Notes: generated by a model not told the origin, from the letters alone. Numbered from the stretch's first letter, positions 23,896 to 32,564 are shown. The stretch: 32,622 bases of DNA from Pseudomonas sp. KK4 (GCF_001984065.1 NZ_LYVP01000059.1:1-32622), one strand, 5' to 3'. Translations and numbers: made by a program.

Positions 23896-24312
23896 CTATT
23901 GGCTGAACGCGCCTTCCGAAAGGTGGGTCTCGATGCTGACGTCAGTGGTGGTCATCAGCTTGTGGATCGGGCAGCGGTCGGCGACACGGTGCAATTCGTC
24001 ACGCTGGGCATCGGTAAGCACACCCTTGAGTGTGAGTTTGACGTGCAGTGCGTATTTTCCCTTTTGCTCTTCACTGTTGTCGCGTTTGACCTCGACACCC
24101 ACACCGGTAAGGGGGATGTCCTTTTTCCTGGCGTACATTTTAAGGGTCAAGGCTTTGCAGGCGCCGAGCGCCGCGTCGAAATAATCATGGGGCTCCGGCG
24201 CGCTGCCTTCGCCGCCGGCGGAAACAGGCGCATCGGCAAACAACTCGTGGTCATCGATCTGGACGCTGTGACGCAGGCCTTCGGCGGAAACGGTGTTGAC
24301 GGTAACAGTCAT
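23896..24312 (-). CDS. OsmC family peroxiredoxin-like protein
   Basis: A 138-residue OsmC/Ohr-fold protein. The two redox cysteines are Cys52 (ALGACKALTLKMYA) and Cys114 (DRCPIHK), the expected pair for thiol-dependent reduction of organic hydroperoxides. The sequence is closer to the YhfA/OsmC-like branch than to Ohr, so peroxide specificity is uncertain. It is on the same strand as pirin, with a 62-bp gap. The upstream region has a purine-rich ribosome site (GCGAGG). Confidence 0.9.
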   Translation of the reverse strand: MTVTVNTVSAEGLRHSVQIDDHELFADAPVSAGGEGSAPEPHDYFDAALGACKALTLKMYARKKDIPLTGVGVEVKRDNSEEQKGKYALHVKLTLKGVLTDAQRDELHRVADRCPIHKLMTTTDVSIETHLSEGAFSQ

Positions 24313-24410
24313 GGGAAACCTCGCTGACGGTAGGAAAAGTCATTCGATCAAAAAGGACCTTGAAGGTATAGAGCCCATGTGCGCAGCTGTCGTTCCAATT
24401 TGTGGGAGGC

Positions 24411-24437
24411 GAAAAAAAGCCCCGCAATCGCGGGGCT
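24411..24437 (-). terminator. terminator of the DUF3108 gene
   Basis: AGCCCCGC-AATC-GCGGGGCT stem at 24418-24437, followed on the minus strand by a run of seven T (24411-24418 read in reverse). It lies 19 bp beyond the DUF3108 stop. Confidence 0.88.
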
Positions 24438-24455
24438 CTTGGGTGTCGTTGCCGA

Positions 24456-25169
24456 TCAGCTGCCTTTGACAGCCTTGCCATTGACCTTGCCGTCCAGGAG
24501 CATGATGTTGTACTCCTTGCCGTCGGTTTCGACCTGTTGCAGGCGGACCAGCAGGTAATCCCAGTCCTTGGCGAACCACAGCACGGTGATGCGCTTGCTT
24601 TGAGTCGGGTCGCGCACGCGCTCGACCTTGATCGCGTCAATCTGACCGGCCTTGGTATCGACTTTCTCCGAGCCCAGCACACGGAAGTCATAGGTATCGA
24701 CTTCGCCATCATCAACCACCTGATAGCTCATGCTTTTCTTGCCGGCGGCCACGTCATGCTGGAGAGCCAGCTGATAGGTGGACTTGTCGACCATGCCACG
24801 GTTGAGCGGAATGTTGACCGCGTCGCCACGGTCGGTACCCGTGACCTTCTTGGCGGTCCAGTCGAAATCCAGATCGGCCTTCTTGGCTTTGCCCAGGCCA
24901 CCGCGTTCAAAGTGGTAGGACTGCGGCAGGAAGGTGTCTTTGTCGACGGTCAGGGTGCTTTCTTCGGACAGGCTGGCGATCATCATCGACGCCTTGAAGC
25001 TGAGTTTCCAGGCGCCGTTGGCTTCCTTGGTCAGGCTGCGCTCGGCGGTGCCGCTCATGGGCAACTGTTTCCAGTCGGCGGTGTAGCTGGCGGAGAAAGG
25101 TTGAAGGTCTGCAGCCTGTGCGAAGGGCAGGGCGAGCAGCGCGCAAGCGAAGAGCAGGGCACGACGCAT
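24456..25169 (-). CDS. DUF3108 exported protein
   Basis: A 237-residue protein with a clear signal peptide (residues 1-19, ending AQA-AD) and then a beta-rich DUF3108 domain (FSASYTADWKQLPMSGTAERSL near the start). It is presumably periplasmic. The family's function is unknown. The gene lies 8 bp downstream of purN on the same strand, a conserved-looking purM-purN-DUF3108 order, which suggests co-transcription; the ribosome site AGGAG overlaps the purN end. It ends in a strong terminator. Confidence 0.88.
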   Translation of the reverse strand: MRRALLFACALLALPFAQAADLQPFSASYTADWKQLPMSGTAERSLTKEANGAWKLSFKASMMIASLSEESTLTVDKDTFLPQSYHFERGGLGKAKKADLDFDWTAKKVTGTDRGDAVNIPLNRGMVDKSTYQLALQHDVAAGKKSMSYQVVDDGEVDTYDFRVLGSEKVDTKAGQIDAIKVERVRDPTQSKRITVLWFAKDWDYLLVRLQQVETDGKEYNIMLLDGKVNGKAVKGS

Positions 25170-25177
25170 AAAATCTC

Positions 25178-25828
25178 CTAGATTCGAATCAAGTGGCCGC
25201 TGGCCGCGAGTAATTGTCCATCCATTAAAGCACCTTGATCGCCAAGCGACAGTCGGCCTTCGGCAAACCAGCGTACGGCCATCGGGTAGATAAAGTGTTC
25301 CTGGACATGAACCCGCTGCGCCAGACTCTGCGGCGAGTCGTGCAACTCTACCGGTATTACTGCCTGTACGACCAGTGGTCCGCCATCGAGTTCCTCGGTG
25401 ACGAAGTGCACGGAGCAGCCATGTTCGCTGTCGCCGGCTTCCAGCGCGCGCTGATGGGTGTGCAACCCTTTGTATTTGGGTAGCAGCGAAGGATGGATAT
25501 TGAGCAGGCGACCCTGATAGTGGCGTACGAAGTCAGCGCTGAGAATGCGCATGAAGCCGGCCAGTACCACGAGTTTGGGGTTGAACGCGTCGATCAGTTC
25601 GATCAGCGCGGCATCGAAGGCCTCGCGGCCATCAAATGCCTTGTGATCCAGGGAGCGGGTGGCGATACCCGCGTCCCTGGCCCGTTGCAAGCCGTAGGCG
25701 TCGGCGCGGTTGGAAATCACCGCAGCGATGCGGACCGGGCTGTCGCCGGTCCGCGTGCTGTCGATCAGGGCCTGCAAGTTACTGCCGGTGCCTGACAACA
25801 GCACCACGACATCACAGGTCTTAGGCAT
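25178..25828 (-). CDS. purN: phosphoribosylglycinamide formyltransferase 1
   Basis: A 216-residue enzyme that transfers a formyl group from 10-formyltetrahydrofolate to GAR in IMP synthesis. LLSGTGSNLQAL (residues 10-21) binds the phosphate. The catalytic set is Asn110 and His112 (LLNIHPSLLPKYKG) and Asp148 (EELDGGPLV). The length is typical. Its ATG overlaps the purM stop by 4 bp (ATGA on the minus strand), as in other proteobacteria. Confidence 0.97.
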   Translation of the reverse strand: MPKTCDVVVLLSGTGSNLQALIDSTRTGDSPVRIAAVISNRADAYGLQRARDAGIATRSLDHKAFDGREAFDAALIELIDAFNPKLVVLAGFMRILSADFVRHYQGRLLNIHPSLLPKYKGLHTHQRALEAGDSEHGCSVHFVTEELDGGPLVVQAVIPVELHDSPQSLAQRVHVQEHFIYPMAVRWFAEGRLSLGDQGALMDGQLLAASGHLIRI

Positions 25829-26886
25829 CAGTGAGCCTTGAGGTTCTTCAGTTCAACCTGGGCTGCGCCTTCGGCAGCGGTGGCGATCTGGCCGATGACC
25901 CACGGCTGTTCGCCGGCTTCACGCAGTACGTTCAATGCGGTTTCAACGTGCTCCTGAGCCACGCAGATGACCATGCCCACGCCGCAGTTCAGTACGCGGT
26001 GCATTTCGTTCTCGTCGACGTTGCCTTTCTCTTGCAGCCAGTCGAACACCGCAGGACGGTTCCAGCTCGCCACGTCAACCACGGCTTGAGCGCCTTTTGG
26101 CAGTACGCGCGGAATGTTGTCCAGCAGGCCGCCACCGGTGATGTGAGCCATGGCCTTGACCGCGCCGGTTTCCTTGATCAGCTTGAGCAGCGGCTTGACG
26201 TAGATGCGGGTCGGGGCCATCAGCAGGTCGGTCAGCGGTTTGCCGTCGAGCTGAGTGTTTTCGATGTCGGCGCCGGACACTTCGATGATCTTGCGGATCA
26301 GCGAGTAGCCGTTGGAGTGCGGACCGGAAGACGGCAGGGCGAGCAGGGCGTCGCCGGCAGCGACCTTGGAACCGTCGATGATTTCGGATTTTTCCACGAC
26401 GCCGACGCAGAAGCCGGCCAGGTCGTAGTCTTCGCCTTCGTACATGCCAGGCATTTCAGCGGTTTCACCGCCGACCAGGGAGCAACCGGACAGTTCGCAG
26501 CCTGCGCCGATGCCGGTCACCACCTGAGCGGCGGTGTCGACGTTCAGTTTGCCGGTGGCGTAGTAGTCGAGGAAGAACAGTGGCTCGGCGCCGCACACCA
26601 CCAGGTCGTTGACGCACATGGCCACTAGGTCGATGCCGATGCTGTCGTGCTTGTTCAGGTTCAGCGCCAGGCGCAGCTTGGTACCGACGCCGTCAGTACC
26701 GGACACCAGTACAGGCTGCTTGTAGCCGGCCGGGATTTCGCAGAGGGCGCCAAAACCGCCCAGGCCGCCCATGACTTCCGGGCGCGCAGTGCGCTTGGCG
26801 ACGCTCTTGATGCGTTCGACCAATGCTTCACCGGCGTCGATGTCTACACCGGCGTCCTTGTAGCTCAGGGAGGGTTGCTTGCTCAT
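25828..26886 (-). CDS. purM: phosphoribosylformylglycinamidine cyclo-ligase (AIR synthetase)
   Basis: A 352-residue AIR synthetase that closes the imidazole ring of FGAM with ATP. The ATP/phosphate-binding segment VSGTDGVGTKLRLAL is at about residues 61-75, with DLVAMCVNDLVVCGAEPLFFLDYYA further on; HITGGGLLDNIPRVLP is the C-terminal signature. The ATG at 26886 has AAAGG upstream. First gene of the purM-purN(-DUF3108) unit. Confidence 0.97.
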   Translation of the reverse strand: MSKQPSLSYKDAGVDIDAGEALVERIKSVAKRTARPEVMGGLGGFGALCEIPAGYKQPVLVSGTDGVGTKLRLALNLNKHDSIGIDLVAMCVNDLVVCGAEPLFFLDYYATGKLNVDTAAQVVTGIGAGCELSGCSLVGGETAEMPGMYEGEDYDLAGFCVGVVEKSEIIDGSKVAAGDALLALPSSGPHSNGYSLIRKIIEVSGADIENTQLDGKPLTDLLMAPTRIYVKPLLKLIKETGAVKAMAHITGGGLLDNIPRVLPKGAQAVVDVASWNRPAVFDWLQEKGNVDENEMHRVLNCGVGMVICVAQEHVETALNVLREAGEQPWVIGQIATAAEGAAQVELKNLKAH

Positions 26887-27013
26887 GATCCAGGCCTTTA
26901 GGGGGGATTTCTGGGTAACGACCGAGTTCAGCGGGGCGCCGAAATCGACGGGGGCGATGGCCTCACGCGAATTTCAAGGGTGCCCGGCTGTTGCCGGTCT
27001 GCGAAGGCGCGCG

Positions 27014-27022
27014 ATTTTATCA
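27014..27022 (-). promoter_or_regulatory. possible extended -10 promoter of purM
   Basis: On the minus strand TGATAAAAT is an extended -10 element (TG-n-TAAAAT) without a good -35. It would give a leader of about 120 nt. The divergent 383-bp gap 26887-27269 holds nothing else that I can support: no RNA gene, repeat or clear promoter for the rightward gene. Confidence 0.35.
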
Positions 27023-27269
27023 GGCTTGAAGGGCAGCGGCCATCCTCAGGCCGACGGCAGGGGCATATCGATTCAAAAAAACCGTATTTACCCCGGGATG
27101 ATGGCATCCTTCAGGCCTGCGTAGAGTATCGCCATTAAGCGTCTATCGTTATGACAGTGCGAAAACTTACCCAGGACGTGTGAATGTTTTGCGCCCGGCC
27201 ATGGTCACAGCCTTGCTCGAACGTCTTCATGCGGTCTGTTCCAGCCGCTCTTGTCGCCAGGAATCTTCC

Positions 27270-28310
27270 ATGCGTTTTTGTAAATTCTTGTTTGTGGGCT
27301 GTTTGTCGTTGGTCAGTCTGATCAGTCATGCCGAAACCGTAAAAGGTCTTTATCAGGTGCGCGAACCCGTGAGCGGTCAGTCGCCGCAAGAGCGCGACCA
27401 GGCCACTCAGCGCGCACTCGATACGCTGGTGTTACGCCTTACCGGTGACCCCAAGGCAGCACAGAACCCGGGGCTGGCGGCGATTCGCAAGGACCCGCAG
27501 CAAATTATCAGCCAGTACGGCTTCGATTCCGGGCCGCCGGAAGTGTTGAAAGTTGACTTCGACCCGGGCACCACCGAGCAGGCGTTGCGTCGTGCCGGGC
27601 TTGCCGTGTGGGGCGCCAATCGGCCTTCGATTCTGGGCTGGTGGCTCAATGACAACACCGAGGGCTCAAGCCTGGTGGGTGATGGTCAGGCCAGCGCCGT
27701 GCCGTTGAAGCGTGCGGCGCAACATCGCGGTTTGCCGCTGCGTTTGCCGTTGGCGGATCTCAATGAACAGATCGTCGCCACTGCGCCGAATCTGGAAGGC
27801 GCCGATCCGGCGCCATTGCGCAATGCATCGGAACGCTACAACGCCGATGCCTTGCTGGCGGTGCACGCCCATGAAGAGGGTGGTCAGTGGCAAGCCAAGT
27901 GGCGTTTGTGGCTGGGGGATCAGAAAGAGGCCGGCACCGCCACGGGGGCTGATCAAGCGGCCCTGGCGGACGCGGTGATGCTGGCGGTCAATGAGCGATT
28001 GGCGCCACGCTTCGTCGCCAAGCCGGGGGCTTCGACTCAACAATTGCTGGAAGTTCAGGGCATGAATCTTGAGCGTTATGCGACCCTTGGGCGCTTGCTC
28101 GAGCCTTTCAATGGCCGTCCGCAAAGTGTCGACGGCGACAGGATTGTCTATCGGGTCAATGGCAGTACCGATCAGTTGCGGGCGCAATTATCGCTGGCGA
28201 AGTTGCAGGAGGTGGCGGCCCCGGCACCCGTTGCACCGGCGGCTGACGGTTCGGCCCCTGCGCCAGCACCGGCTCCGGCTGCAACCCCCCAGCTGCATTT
28301 CCGCTGGTAG
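27270..28310 (+). CDS. DUF2066 exported protein
   Basis: A 346-residue protein of the DUF2066 family (function unknown). I chose the ATG at 27270, preceded by CAGGAA, because it begins a good signal peptide (MRFCKFLFVGCLSLVSLISHAE). The longer frame from the GTG at 27180 would bury the signal. The mature part has LVLRLTGDPKAAQNPGL and a Trp-rich core (GWWLNDNTEGSSLVG). The C-terminal 35 residues or so are an Ala/Pro-rich low-complexity tail ending in HFRW. It lies 36 bp before the AI-2E family gene and probably shares its transcript. Confidence 0.85.
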   Translation: MRFCKFLFVGCLSLVSLISHAETVKGLYQVREPVSGQSPQERDQATQRALDTLVLRLTGDPKAAQNPGLAAIRKDPQQIISQYGFDSGPPEVLKVDFDPGTTEQALRRAGLAVWGANRPSILGWWLNDNTEGSSLVGDGQASAVPLKRAAQHRGLPLRLPLADLNEQIVATAPNLEGADPAPLRNASERYNADALLAVHAHEEGGQWQAKWRLWLGDQKEAGTATGADQAALADAVMLAVNERLAPRFVAKPGASTQQLLEVQGMNLERYATLGRLLEPFNGRPQSVDGDRIVYRVNGSTDQLRAQLSLAKLQEVAAPAPVAPAADGSAPAPAPAPAATPQLHFRW

Positions 28311-28346
28311 TTTTTCTTTCTTTATATAGAAGCAATGGAGTGGTTC

Positions 28347-29420
28347 ATGGCCGATACGCGGCGTTGGTACTGGTTGGGTGCAGTCGTTCTGTTCTGCGCG
28401 TTTATCTGGCTGTTGCATCCGATTCTGACGCCGTTCCTGGTGGCGTTATTGCTGGCTTATCTGTTTGACCCGCTGGTGGACCGGCTGGAGAGGGCCGGGC
28501 TGTCACGCACATTGGGTGTGGTGGCGGTGTTTGCCCTGTTCACCCTGATCCTCACCACCTTGCTGTTGGTGCTGGTGCCGATGCTCGCCAAGCAGCTGTT
28601 TCGTTTGTATGAGCTGGCGCCGCAGATGCTCGATTGGTTGCAGCACACCGCGTTGCCGTGGATGCAGTCGAAGTTCGGCCTGTCGGAAGGTTTCTGGAAG
28701 TTCGACAAGCTCAAGGCCGCCATCAGCGAGCACATGGGGCAGACCACCGATATTGTGGGCGTGGTGCTCAGTCAGGCGACCGCTTCGGGTCTGGCGCTGA
28801 TCGGCTGGCTGGCGAATGTGGTCTTGATCCCCGTGGTGAGTTTCTACTTGCTGCGCGATTGGGATGTGATGATGGCCAAGATCCGCAGCCTGTTGCCTCG
28901 GGACCGCGAGGAACGAGCGGTGGCGCTGGCCGGTGAATGCCACGAAGTGCTCGGCGCCTTTGTGCGCGGACAGTTGCTGGTGATGGTGGCGTTGGGCGTG
29001 ATCTACGCCGCGGGGTTGATGCTGGTAGGGCTGGAGCTGGGGCTTTTGATCGGCATGATTGCCGGCCTGGCGGCGATTGTGCCGTACATGGGCTTCGTGA
29101 TCGGTATCGGCGCGGCCTTGATCGCCGGTCTGTTCCAGTTCGGTGGCGACCTGTATCCCATGATCGGCATCGTTGCCGTATTCATGGTCGGGCAGGCTCT
29201 GGAGGGCATGGTCCTGACGCCATTGCTGGTGGGTGATCGCATTGGCCTGCACCCGGTGGCGGTGATTTTTGCGATCCTGGCTGGTGGTGAGCTGTTCGGC
29301 TTTACCGGGATTTTGCTGGCGCTTCCGGTGGCGGCGGTGATCATGGTGCTGGTGCGTCATGTGCATGATTTGTACAAGGATTCGGAGATGTACAGTGGTG
29401 TCGATGAGCCAGAGCTTTAG
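28347..29420 (+). CDS. AI-2E family membrane transporter (PerM-like)
   Basis: A 357-residue inner-membrane protein with about seven to eight hydrophobic spans and the family pattern LHPILTPFLVALLLAYLFDPLVDRLE near the N-terminus. PYMGFVIGIGAAL and ILAGGELFGFTGILLALPVAAV lie in the C-terminal half. Members have been linked to autoinducer-2 export or Na+/H+ exchange; the substrate cannot be told here. I chose the ATG at 28347 because GGAG lies 6 nt upstream; an in-frame ATG at 28335 would add four residues. The gene upstream of hda is usually of this type in pseudomonads. Confidence 0.9.
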   Translation: MADTRRWYWLGAVVLFCAFIWLLHPILTPFLVALLLAYLFDPLVDRLERAGLSRTLGVVAVFALFTLILTTLLLVLVPMLAKQLFRLYELAPQMLDWLQHTALPWMQSKFGLSEGFWKFDKLKAAISEHMGQTTDIVGVVLSQATASGLALIGWLANVVLIPVVSFYLLRDWDVMMAKIRSLLPRDREERAVALAGECHEVLGAFVRGQLLVMVALGVIYAAGLMLVGLELGLLIGMIAGLAAIVPYMGFVIGIGAALIAGLFQFGGDLYPMIGIVAVFMVGQALEGMVLTPLLVGDRIGLHPVAVIFAILAGGELFGFTGILLALPVAAVIMVLVRHVHDLYKDSEMYSGVDEPEL

Positions 29421-29616
29421 GCGGGTTGTCGGGCAGCCCGGGTCGATGCCGGGTGCGGCCCTCAGCGCCAAAGAAACTGTCATAAAACCGGTGCGTCAAC
29501 GCAAACCTTTGATTTTGCTTGTGGTGTGTCGCATTGTGCGGTCGGCTTCACGGGTATAAACTTCGCAAACTTTACACAGAGGCCACTAACGGTTCCGTTG
29601 GAACTGTTCAGTCAGC

Positions 29617-30321
29617 ATGAAACCGATTCAGCTGCCCCTAGGTGTGCGTCTGCGTGACGACGCCACCTTCATCAACTACTACCCAGGCGCCAATGCCGCT
29701 GCACTCGGCTATGTCGAGCGGCTATGCGAAGCCGACGCCGGCTGGACCGAAAGCCTGATTTATTTATGGGGCAAGCATGGGGTAGGACGTACGCATCTGT
29801 TGCAGGCCGCGTGCCTGCGTTTCGAACAGATGGGTGAGCCGGCGGTGTATCTTCCGCTGGCCGAGTTGATGGATCGCGGCATCGAAATCCTCGACAACCT
29901 CGAACAGTACGAACTGGTTTGCCTGGATGATCTTCAGGCGGTGGCTGGCAAGGCCGACTGGGAAGAAGCGCTGTTCCATCTGTTCAATCGCCTGCGTGAC
30001 AGTGGTCGGCGCCTGCTGATCGCGGCGTCGACTTCCCCGCGTGAACTGCCAGTCAAGCTGGCCGACCTCAAATCGCGCCTGACTCTGGCGCTGATCTTCC
30101 AGATGCGGCCGCTTTCCGATGAAGACAAACTGCGCGCCTTGCAGCTGCGTGCATCCCGTCGCGGCCTGCACCTGACCGATGAAGTCGGGCACTTTATCCT
30201 GACCCGTGGAACCCGCAGCATGAGTGCCTTGTTCGAGTTGCTCGAGCGCCTCGATCAGGCCTCTCTGCAAGCGCAGCGCAAGCTGACCATTCCCTTCCTG
30301 AAAGAAACCCTGGGCTGGTAG
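29617..30321 (+). CDS. hda: DnaA regulatory inactivator Hda
   Basis: A 234-residue AAA+ protein homologous to the central domain of DnaA. QLPL at residues 5-8 is the clamp-binding motif that ties Hda to the DNA-loaded beta clamp. The complex stimulates hydrolysis of DnaA-ATP and so prevents re-initiation. Walker A reads GKHGVGRTH (52-60) with Arg in place of the usual Lys, as in other Hda proteins. Walker B is LVCLDDLQ (Asp104-Asp105). The 196-bp gap upstream holds no recognised element except a TATAAA at 29555-29560. Confidence 0.95.
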   Translation: MKPIQLPLGVRLRDDATFINYYPGANAAALGYVERLCEADAGWTESLIYLWGKHGVGRTHLLQAACLRFEQMGEPAVYLPLAELMDRGIEILDNLEQYELVCLDDLQAVAGKADWEEALFHLFNRLRDSGRRLLIAASTSPRELPVKLADLKSRLTLALIFQMRPLSDEDKLRALQLRASRRGLHLTDEVGHFILTRGTRSMSALFELLERLDQASLQAQRKLTIPFLKETLGW

Positions 30322-30470
30322 CCGAGCCCTGTAAAAACGGGGGTTTGGCAAGTTTCAGGCGCCAAAAAAAGCGCTTTCCTACAGGCTGCAGGCTGCGCAA
30401 GGGATCAAAATGGGCTTAAGCGCTTAGATGTTAACGAGAAACCGATAAGTCACAAAAAGTTCGATTGAAT

Positions 30471-30499
30471 TTGCAAATGAGGTCGATAGCGGGCATAGT
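30471..30499 (+). promoter_or_regulatory. sigma-70-like promoter of the first NlpC/P60 gene
   Basis: TTGCAA (30471-30476) and CATAGT (30494-30499) are 17 bp apart, 37 bp before the ATG at 30536. The match is moderate. Confidence 0.45.
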
Positions 30500-30535
30500 C
30501 TCGGCTTCTTTACAACTTCAGCCACGGTCGTGCCC

Positions 30536-31183
30536 ATGCTAAATCGCTTTGCACCCCTCGTGCCTCTCGCACTCGTTACCCTGTTGTTCGGTTGCGCTGC
30601 CCACACTCCGGTGTCCGAGCAAGCACAGCAACAGCAGGTCAAAAACTCTGTTACTGCCCAGTCTTCCGTTCGTTATCAGGATTCTCTTTACCAGGAAGAA
30701 GTGGCGACCGAAAAAGAACTGGCTGACTTTGCCGACGGCAAGTCTTATCAACTGCCAGTACTGGCCGACAGCATCCTGGAACGCGGCATGTCGCTGATCG
30801 GTACCCGCTACCGTTTCGGCGGCACCTCTGAAGCCGGTTTCGATTGCAGCGGTTTCATCGGTTATCTGTTCCGTGAAGAAGCCGGTATGAACCTGCCGCG
30901 CTCCACACGCGAAATGATCAACGTAGATGCCCCACTGGTTTCGCGCAGCAAGCTCGAACCAGGCGATCTGCTGTTCTTCGCAACCAATGGCCGTCGCGGT
31001 CGTGTCAGCCATGCTGGCATCTACCTGGGCGACAACCAGTTCATCCACTCCAGCAGCCGCCGCAGCGGTGGGGTTCGGATCGACAGCCTGGGTGACAGCT
31101 ACTGGAGCAAGACCTTCATCGAAGCCAAGCGCGCCCTCGCCATGGCGCCAAATGCGGCACCGATCGTCACCGCACGCAAGTAA
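30536..31183 (+). CDS. NlpC/P60 (C40) cell-wall hydrolase, lipoprotein
   Basis: A 215-residue lipoprotein-type endopeptidase: signal with lipobox LLFGC (Cys20), a Gln-rich linker, then an NlpC/P60 domain from about residue 75. The catalytic Cys104 is in GFDCSGFIGY, His159 in RVSHAGIYLG and the third polar residue is His171 in NQFIHSS. Such enzymes cut peptide stems of peptidoglycan in the periplasm. I chose the ATG at 30536 (MLNRFAPLVPLAL); a GTG two codons upstream is possible. A second gene of the same family follows 165 bp later. Confidence 0.92.
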   Translation: MLNRFAPLVPLALVTLLFGCAAHTPVSEQAQQQQVKNSVTAQSSVRYQDSLYQEEVATEKELADFADGKSYQLPVLADSILERGMSLIGTRYRFGGTSEAGFDCSGFIGYLFREEAGMNLPRSTREMINVDAPLVSRSKLEPGDLLFFATNGRRGRVSHAGIYLGDNQFIHSSSRRSGGVRIDSLGDSYWSKTFIEAKRALAMAPNAAPIVTARK

Positions 31184-31217
31184 GCGGACAGTTTGTAAGG
31201 CGAACTTAAAGTCTTAC

Positions 31218-31245
31218 TTGAACTTTGCCGCATAAGCGCTAGAAT
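31218..31245 (+). promoter_or_regulatory. sigma-70-like promoter between the NlpC/P60 genes
   Basis: TTGAAC (31218-31223) and TAGAAT (31240-31245) are 16 bp apart. Initiation would be near 31252, about 13 nt before the start of a terminator hairpin. Confidence 0.5.
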
Positions 31246-31264
31246 CTGATCCATGAATGATGGC

Positions 31265-31300
31265 AAACCGCCTGCGTAATACGCAGGCGGTTTTCTTTTC
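31265..31300 (+). terminator. terminator after the first NlpC/P60 gene
   Basis: A 13-bp perfect stem (AAACCGCCTGCGT / ACGCAGGCGGTTT) with an AAT loop, followed by TCTTTTC. It lies 81 bp after the stop of the first NlpC/P60 gene and 49 bp before the second. Confidence 0.88.
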
Positions 31301-31348
31301 TGCGCCCTTCGCAGAAAACAGCCGCAGCCAGATCAGGATGCTCTGCTT

Positions 31349-31885
31349 ATGACGACCTCGGCCCGCCTTACAATCATGTTCCTCGCCGCGCTGCTCAGCG
31401 CTTGCGCCAGCCGTACCCCGCCGCCCGCGCCGGTAGTACGCCCGCCCATCGTCTTCGGTCCCTCCCAAGCCTTTTCTCCAGAAGCGGAAGATGTGCTGTT
31501 TCGCGCGCTGGGCCTGGTGGGCACTCCCTATCGTTGGGGTGGCAATACCCCGGATTCAGGATTCGATTGCAGTGGGCTGATCGGCTACGTGTACCGTGAT
31601 GTCACCGGCATTGCCCTGCCACGCACCACGCGGGAAATGATCAGCATGCAAGCAGCCGATGTCGGCAAGGAAGGCCTGCAGACCGGTGACCTAGTGTTCT
31701 TCGCCACCAACGGCGGTTCCCAGGTCAGCCATGCTGGAATCTACGTTGGCGAAGGTCGCTTCGTTCATGCGCCTGCTACCGGTGGCACGGTGAAGCTCGA
31801 TAGCTTGTCCAAGGCGTATTGGCAGAAAGCCTACCTGAGCGCCAAGCGTGTCCTGCAACCGGAGCATCTGGCGCGCAATCCGTAA
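31349..31885 (+). CDS. NlpC/P60 (C40) cell-wall hydrolase, lipoprotein, second copy
   Basis: A 178-residue relative of the preceding gene: lipobox LLSAC (Cys19), a Pro-rich linker (RTPPPAPVVRPP), then the NlpC/P60 domain with Cys74 (GFDCSGLIGY), His128 (QVSHAGIYVG) and His140 (GRFVHAP). It is clearly paralogous to the first copy but has a shorter linker and no C-terminal tail. AGGA lies about 10 nt before the ATG. The next gene starts 15 bp later and may be co-transcribed. Confidence 0.92.
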   Translation: MTTSARLTIMFLAALLSACASRTPPPAPVVRPPIVFGPSQAFSPEAEDVLFRALGLVGTPYRWGGNTPDSGFDCSGLIGYVYRDVTGIALPRTTREMISMQAADVGKEGLQTGDLVFFATNGGSQVSHAGIYVGEGRFVHAPATGGTVKLDSLSKAYWQKAYLSAKRVLQPEHLARNP

Positions 31886-31900
31886 CTGACGGAGGTTGTG

Positions 31901-32554
31901 ATGACCGCTCGCACGCTCAATCTCGACGATTCGCTCTACCAGTACCTGCTGGACGTGTCCCTGCGCGAAACACCGCTGCTCAAACGCTTGCGTGACGAAA
32001 CCCAGGCGCTGCCCATGGCGCGCTGGCAAGTGGCCCCGGAGCAGGGGCAGTTTCTCACTTTGATGGTGAAACTGACCGGCGCCAGGCGAATTCTCGAAGT
32101 CGGCACTTTCACCGGTTACAGCGCCCTGTGCATGGCCGCCGCACTACCGGAGGAGGGAGCGTTGATCTGCTGTGACATTGCCGGCGATTACAACGCCATC
32201 GCCCGCCGCTATTGGCAGGAAGCAGGCGTTGCCGATCGCATCGACCTGCGCCTGGCGCCTGCACTGCAAACCCTGAGTGCCCTGGATGAGCCAGGGCGGT
32301 TCGATCTGATGTTCATTGATGCCGACAAAGCCAACTATCCTGCCTATCTGGAGCACGCGCTGCGCCTGCTGCGCACGGGCGGCCTGGCGATATTCGACAA
32401 CACCTTGTGGAGCGGCCGGGTGCTTGAGGCTGATCCCGAAAGCGCGGACACCCGCGCCATCCAGGTGCTCAATCGGGCGTTGAAAGATGACGCGCGTGTC
32501 GATCTGTCGTTATTGCCGCTCGGTGATGGTCTGACCCTTTGCCGTAAACGCTGA
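31901..32554 (+). CDS. class I SAM-dependent O-methyltransferase
   Basis: A 217-residue cation-dependent O-methyltransferase of the Methyltransf_3 (catechol/caffeoyl-CoA type) family. The SAM-binding motif ILEVGTFTGYSAL is at about residues 64-76. The metal ligands are Asp140 (MFIDADK), Asp166 and Asn167 (IFDNTLWSG). Bacterial members methylate catechols or other diols; the substrate here is unknown. I chose the ATG at 31901, 5 nt after GGAGG, over the adjacent GTG. Confidence 0.92.
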   Translation: MTARTLNLDDSLYQYLLDVSLRETPLLKRLRDETQALPMARWQVAPEQGQFLTLMVKLTGARRILEVGTFTGYSALCMAAALPEEGALICCDIAGDYNAIARRYWQEAGVADRIDLRLAPALQTLSALDEPGRFDLMFIDADKANYPAYLEHALRLLRTGGLAIFDNTLWSGRVLEADPESADTRAIQVLNRALKDDARVDLSLLPLGDGLTLCRKR

Positions 32555-32564
32555 TCCAGCCATT

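Noticed and set aside
26887..27269. A riboswitch or RNA gene in the purM-DUF2066 divergent gap.
   Set aside because: No conserved riboswitch core or stable multi-stem fold was visible by eye; only a possible extended -10 element was found.
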